Positions 63,401-64,000 of a stretch of DNA of 64,000 nt are shown one piece after another. The notes under the pieces are model-generated. The model was given only the letters and a program-made list of their open reading frames with translations, had not been told where the DNA came from and ran no database searches. This DNA comes from Bacillota bacterium (GTDB taxonomy: Bacteria > Bacillota > Clostridia > Lachnospirales > CAG-274), in NCBI GenBank assembly GCA_017460805.1, contig JAFUAF010000028.1:1-64000 (forward strand). The letters run 5' to 3'. Position 1 is the first letter of the stretch. The number at the start of each line of letters is the position of its first letter. Position numbers and translations under genes: made by a program.

Positions 63401-64000
63401 ATGAGTAATATCAAGCCATATTTATGCGGAGGAACTTTCTTTACTCAGTTAATACTAAATTCCGCGAATGATACAAAAGAAACAACTATTTTAGAAAAAT
63501 TATTAAAAATATACTATTGCAATGATTCGGAAGAAAATAGCATCAATTTCTCAAAACCTCAGGTATCAGCTTTTAAAAGTTGCACTAAGGAGGCACCAGA
63601 TGCTTTTGGATTTAAAGAAATCTTTATGCGAGAAAGATTTGATAAAGCTGTTAAAAACAATGATAAGATAGTTTTTGACTTGACTAAAGATTTAGTTGAT
63701 GTTCTATATGCCGGTAAAAATATGGATAGGAAACCGTCTCAATTTGAAATTAATTCAAAAAAAGAAAGGTTGGTTTTGAATCTTCTTTATATAATACAAC
63801 AGGATGACAAAATCTCTCTTGATACAAAATTTTACATAAGTGAAACGAAAATACCAACGCAAAAAGAAGATTTGTCCAAAGTTGAAAATGTAGTTTTAAT
63901 TCCTTTTCTTCTCGGAGTTTGGCACTATATCATAACGCAGCGCTATAATAAAAACAAAAATGGAGAAGTAACATATAAAAGCTGGATCATTGACGAAAAA
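63401..64000 (+). CDS. Partial gene of unknown function at the window edge
   Basis: 200 codons without a stop, running off the right edge. ATG with RBS ggaggaac. AT-rich and Lys/Asn/Ile-rich, unlike the host genes, and transcribed away from the rest of the element. Visible parts: MSNIKPYLCGGTFFTQLILN at the N-terminus, DLTKDLVDVLYAGKNM, and VLIPFLLGVWHYIITQRYNK near the edge. The last segment feels like the N-terminal domain of multidomain proteins found on accessory islands, but I cannot name it. Confidence 0.65.
   Translation, partial: MSNIKPYLCGGTFFTQLILNSANDTKETTILEKLLKIYYCNDSEENSINFSKPQVSAFKSCTKEAPDAFGFKEIFMRERFDKAVKNNDKIVFDLTKDLVDVLYAGKNMDRKPSQFEINSKKERLVLNLLYIIQQDDKISLDTKFYISETKIPTQKEDLSKVENVVLIPFLLGVWHYIITQRYNKNKNGEVTYKSWIIDEK

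Larger units (their letters stand above)
58165..64000. mobile_element. Skin-like integrative element inserted in spoIIID (right end outside the window)
   Basis: Starts at the spoIIID break. In order it carries palindromes, a short ORF remnant, a large serine recombinase, a 35-codon gene, a 325-residue protein, a DUF927-like ATPase and a divergent partial gene. Recombinase next to the gene half copies the plan of the skin element in sigK. No structural phage genes are seen in the visible 5.8 kb. The AT-rich partial gene at the right edge hints at foreign origin. The other attachment junction is not visible. Confidence 0.75.

Overview
The window reads as chromosome of a spore-forming, plant-polysaccharide-degrading anaerobe of the Clostridia, most like Ruminococcaceae/Oscillospirales. 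The pointers are sporulation genes (sigK, a gerS-like gene, gpr, a split spoIIID), a Trp T-box leader, RecU, a modular xylanase, and strong Shine-Dalgarno sites with TTGACA-17-TATAAT promoters. This placement is inference; no rRNA gene is present.

Layout. 0.1-4.5 kb: sigK (minus), a MITE-like repeat, then gerS-like lipoprotein, alr and an antitoxin-less mazF. 5-7.7 kb: glgB and a CmpB-like membrane protein. 8-12.6 kb: secreted and hypothetical proteins, gdhA, an orphan sugar-permease subunit. 12.9-18 kb (minus): zinc-ribbon membrane protein, SLH-domain surface protein, two-HTH regulator. 18.2-20.5 kb (minus): secreted protein, recU, queG. 20.7-25.9 kb: glmU, a lipoprotein, a frameshifted GGDEF/EAL gene, a Gfo/Idh/MocA oxidoreductase. 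26-31.3 kb: zinc module (Fur-family regulator, ZnuA, second MITE copy, ZnuC, ZnuB, lipoprotein, His-rich CobW-type GTPase). 31.3-36.4 kb: L,D-transpeptidase, polysaccharide deacetylase, orphan LivK-type binding protein. 36.4-42.3 kb: T-box plus trpEGCFBA with no trpD. 42.5-50.4 kb: deformylase-like protein, 1613-residue GH10/GH43 xylanase, membrane-anchored protein, BspA-like protein with a dockerin-like tail. 50.5-57.7 kb: gpr, rpsT, SH3-NlpC/P60 hydrolase, glmM-glmS-mtnN. 57.8-64 kb: a 58-codon gene, the C-terminal half of spoIIID, and an integrative element that runs off the right edge.

Headline. At 58019-58171 (minus) lies the 3' half of spoIIID, the mother-cell sporulation DNA-binding regulator. 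It is cut inside its helix-turn-helix. Immediately upstream of it, where the 5' half should be, sits an element with a large serine recombinase, a 35-codon gene, a 325-residue protein of unknown function, a DUF927-like ATPase with a degenerate Walker A, and a divergent partial gene. This is the layout of the skin element of sigK, but in spoIIID; sigK itself is uninterrupted here. The simplest reading is a developmentally excised intervening element that gates SpoIIID. The spoIIID 5' half and the far junction lie outside the window.

Other points of note: the missing trpD, a zinc operon with two Fur-type 7-1-7 operators around its promoter and a MITE between znuA and znuC, a GGDEF/EAL gene broken at an A6 tract, and several families of dispersed palindromic repeats.
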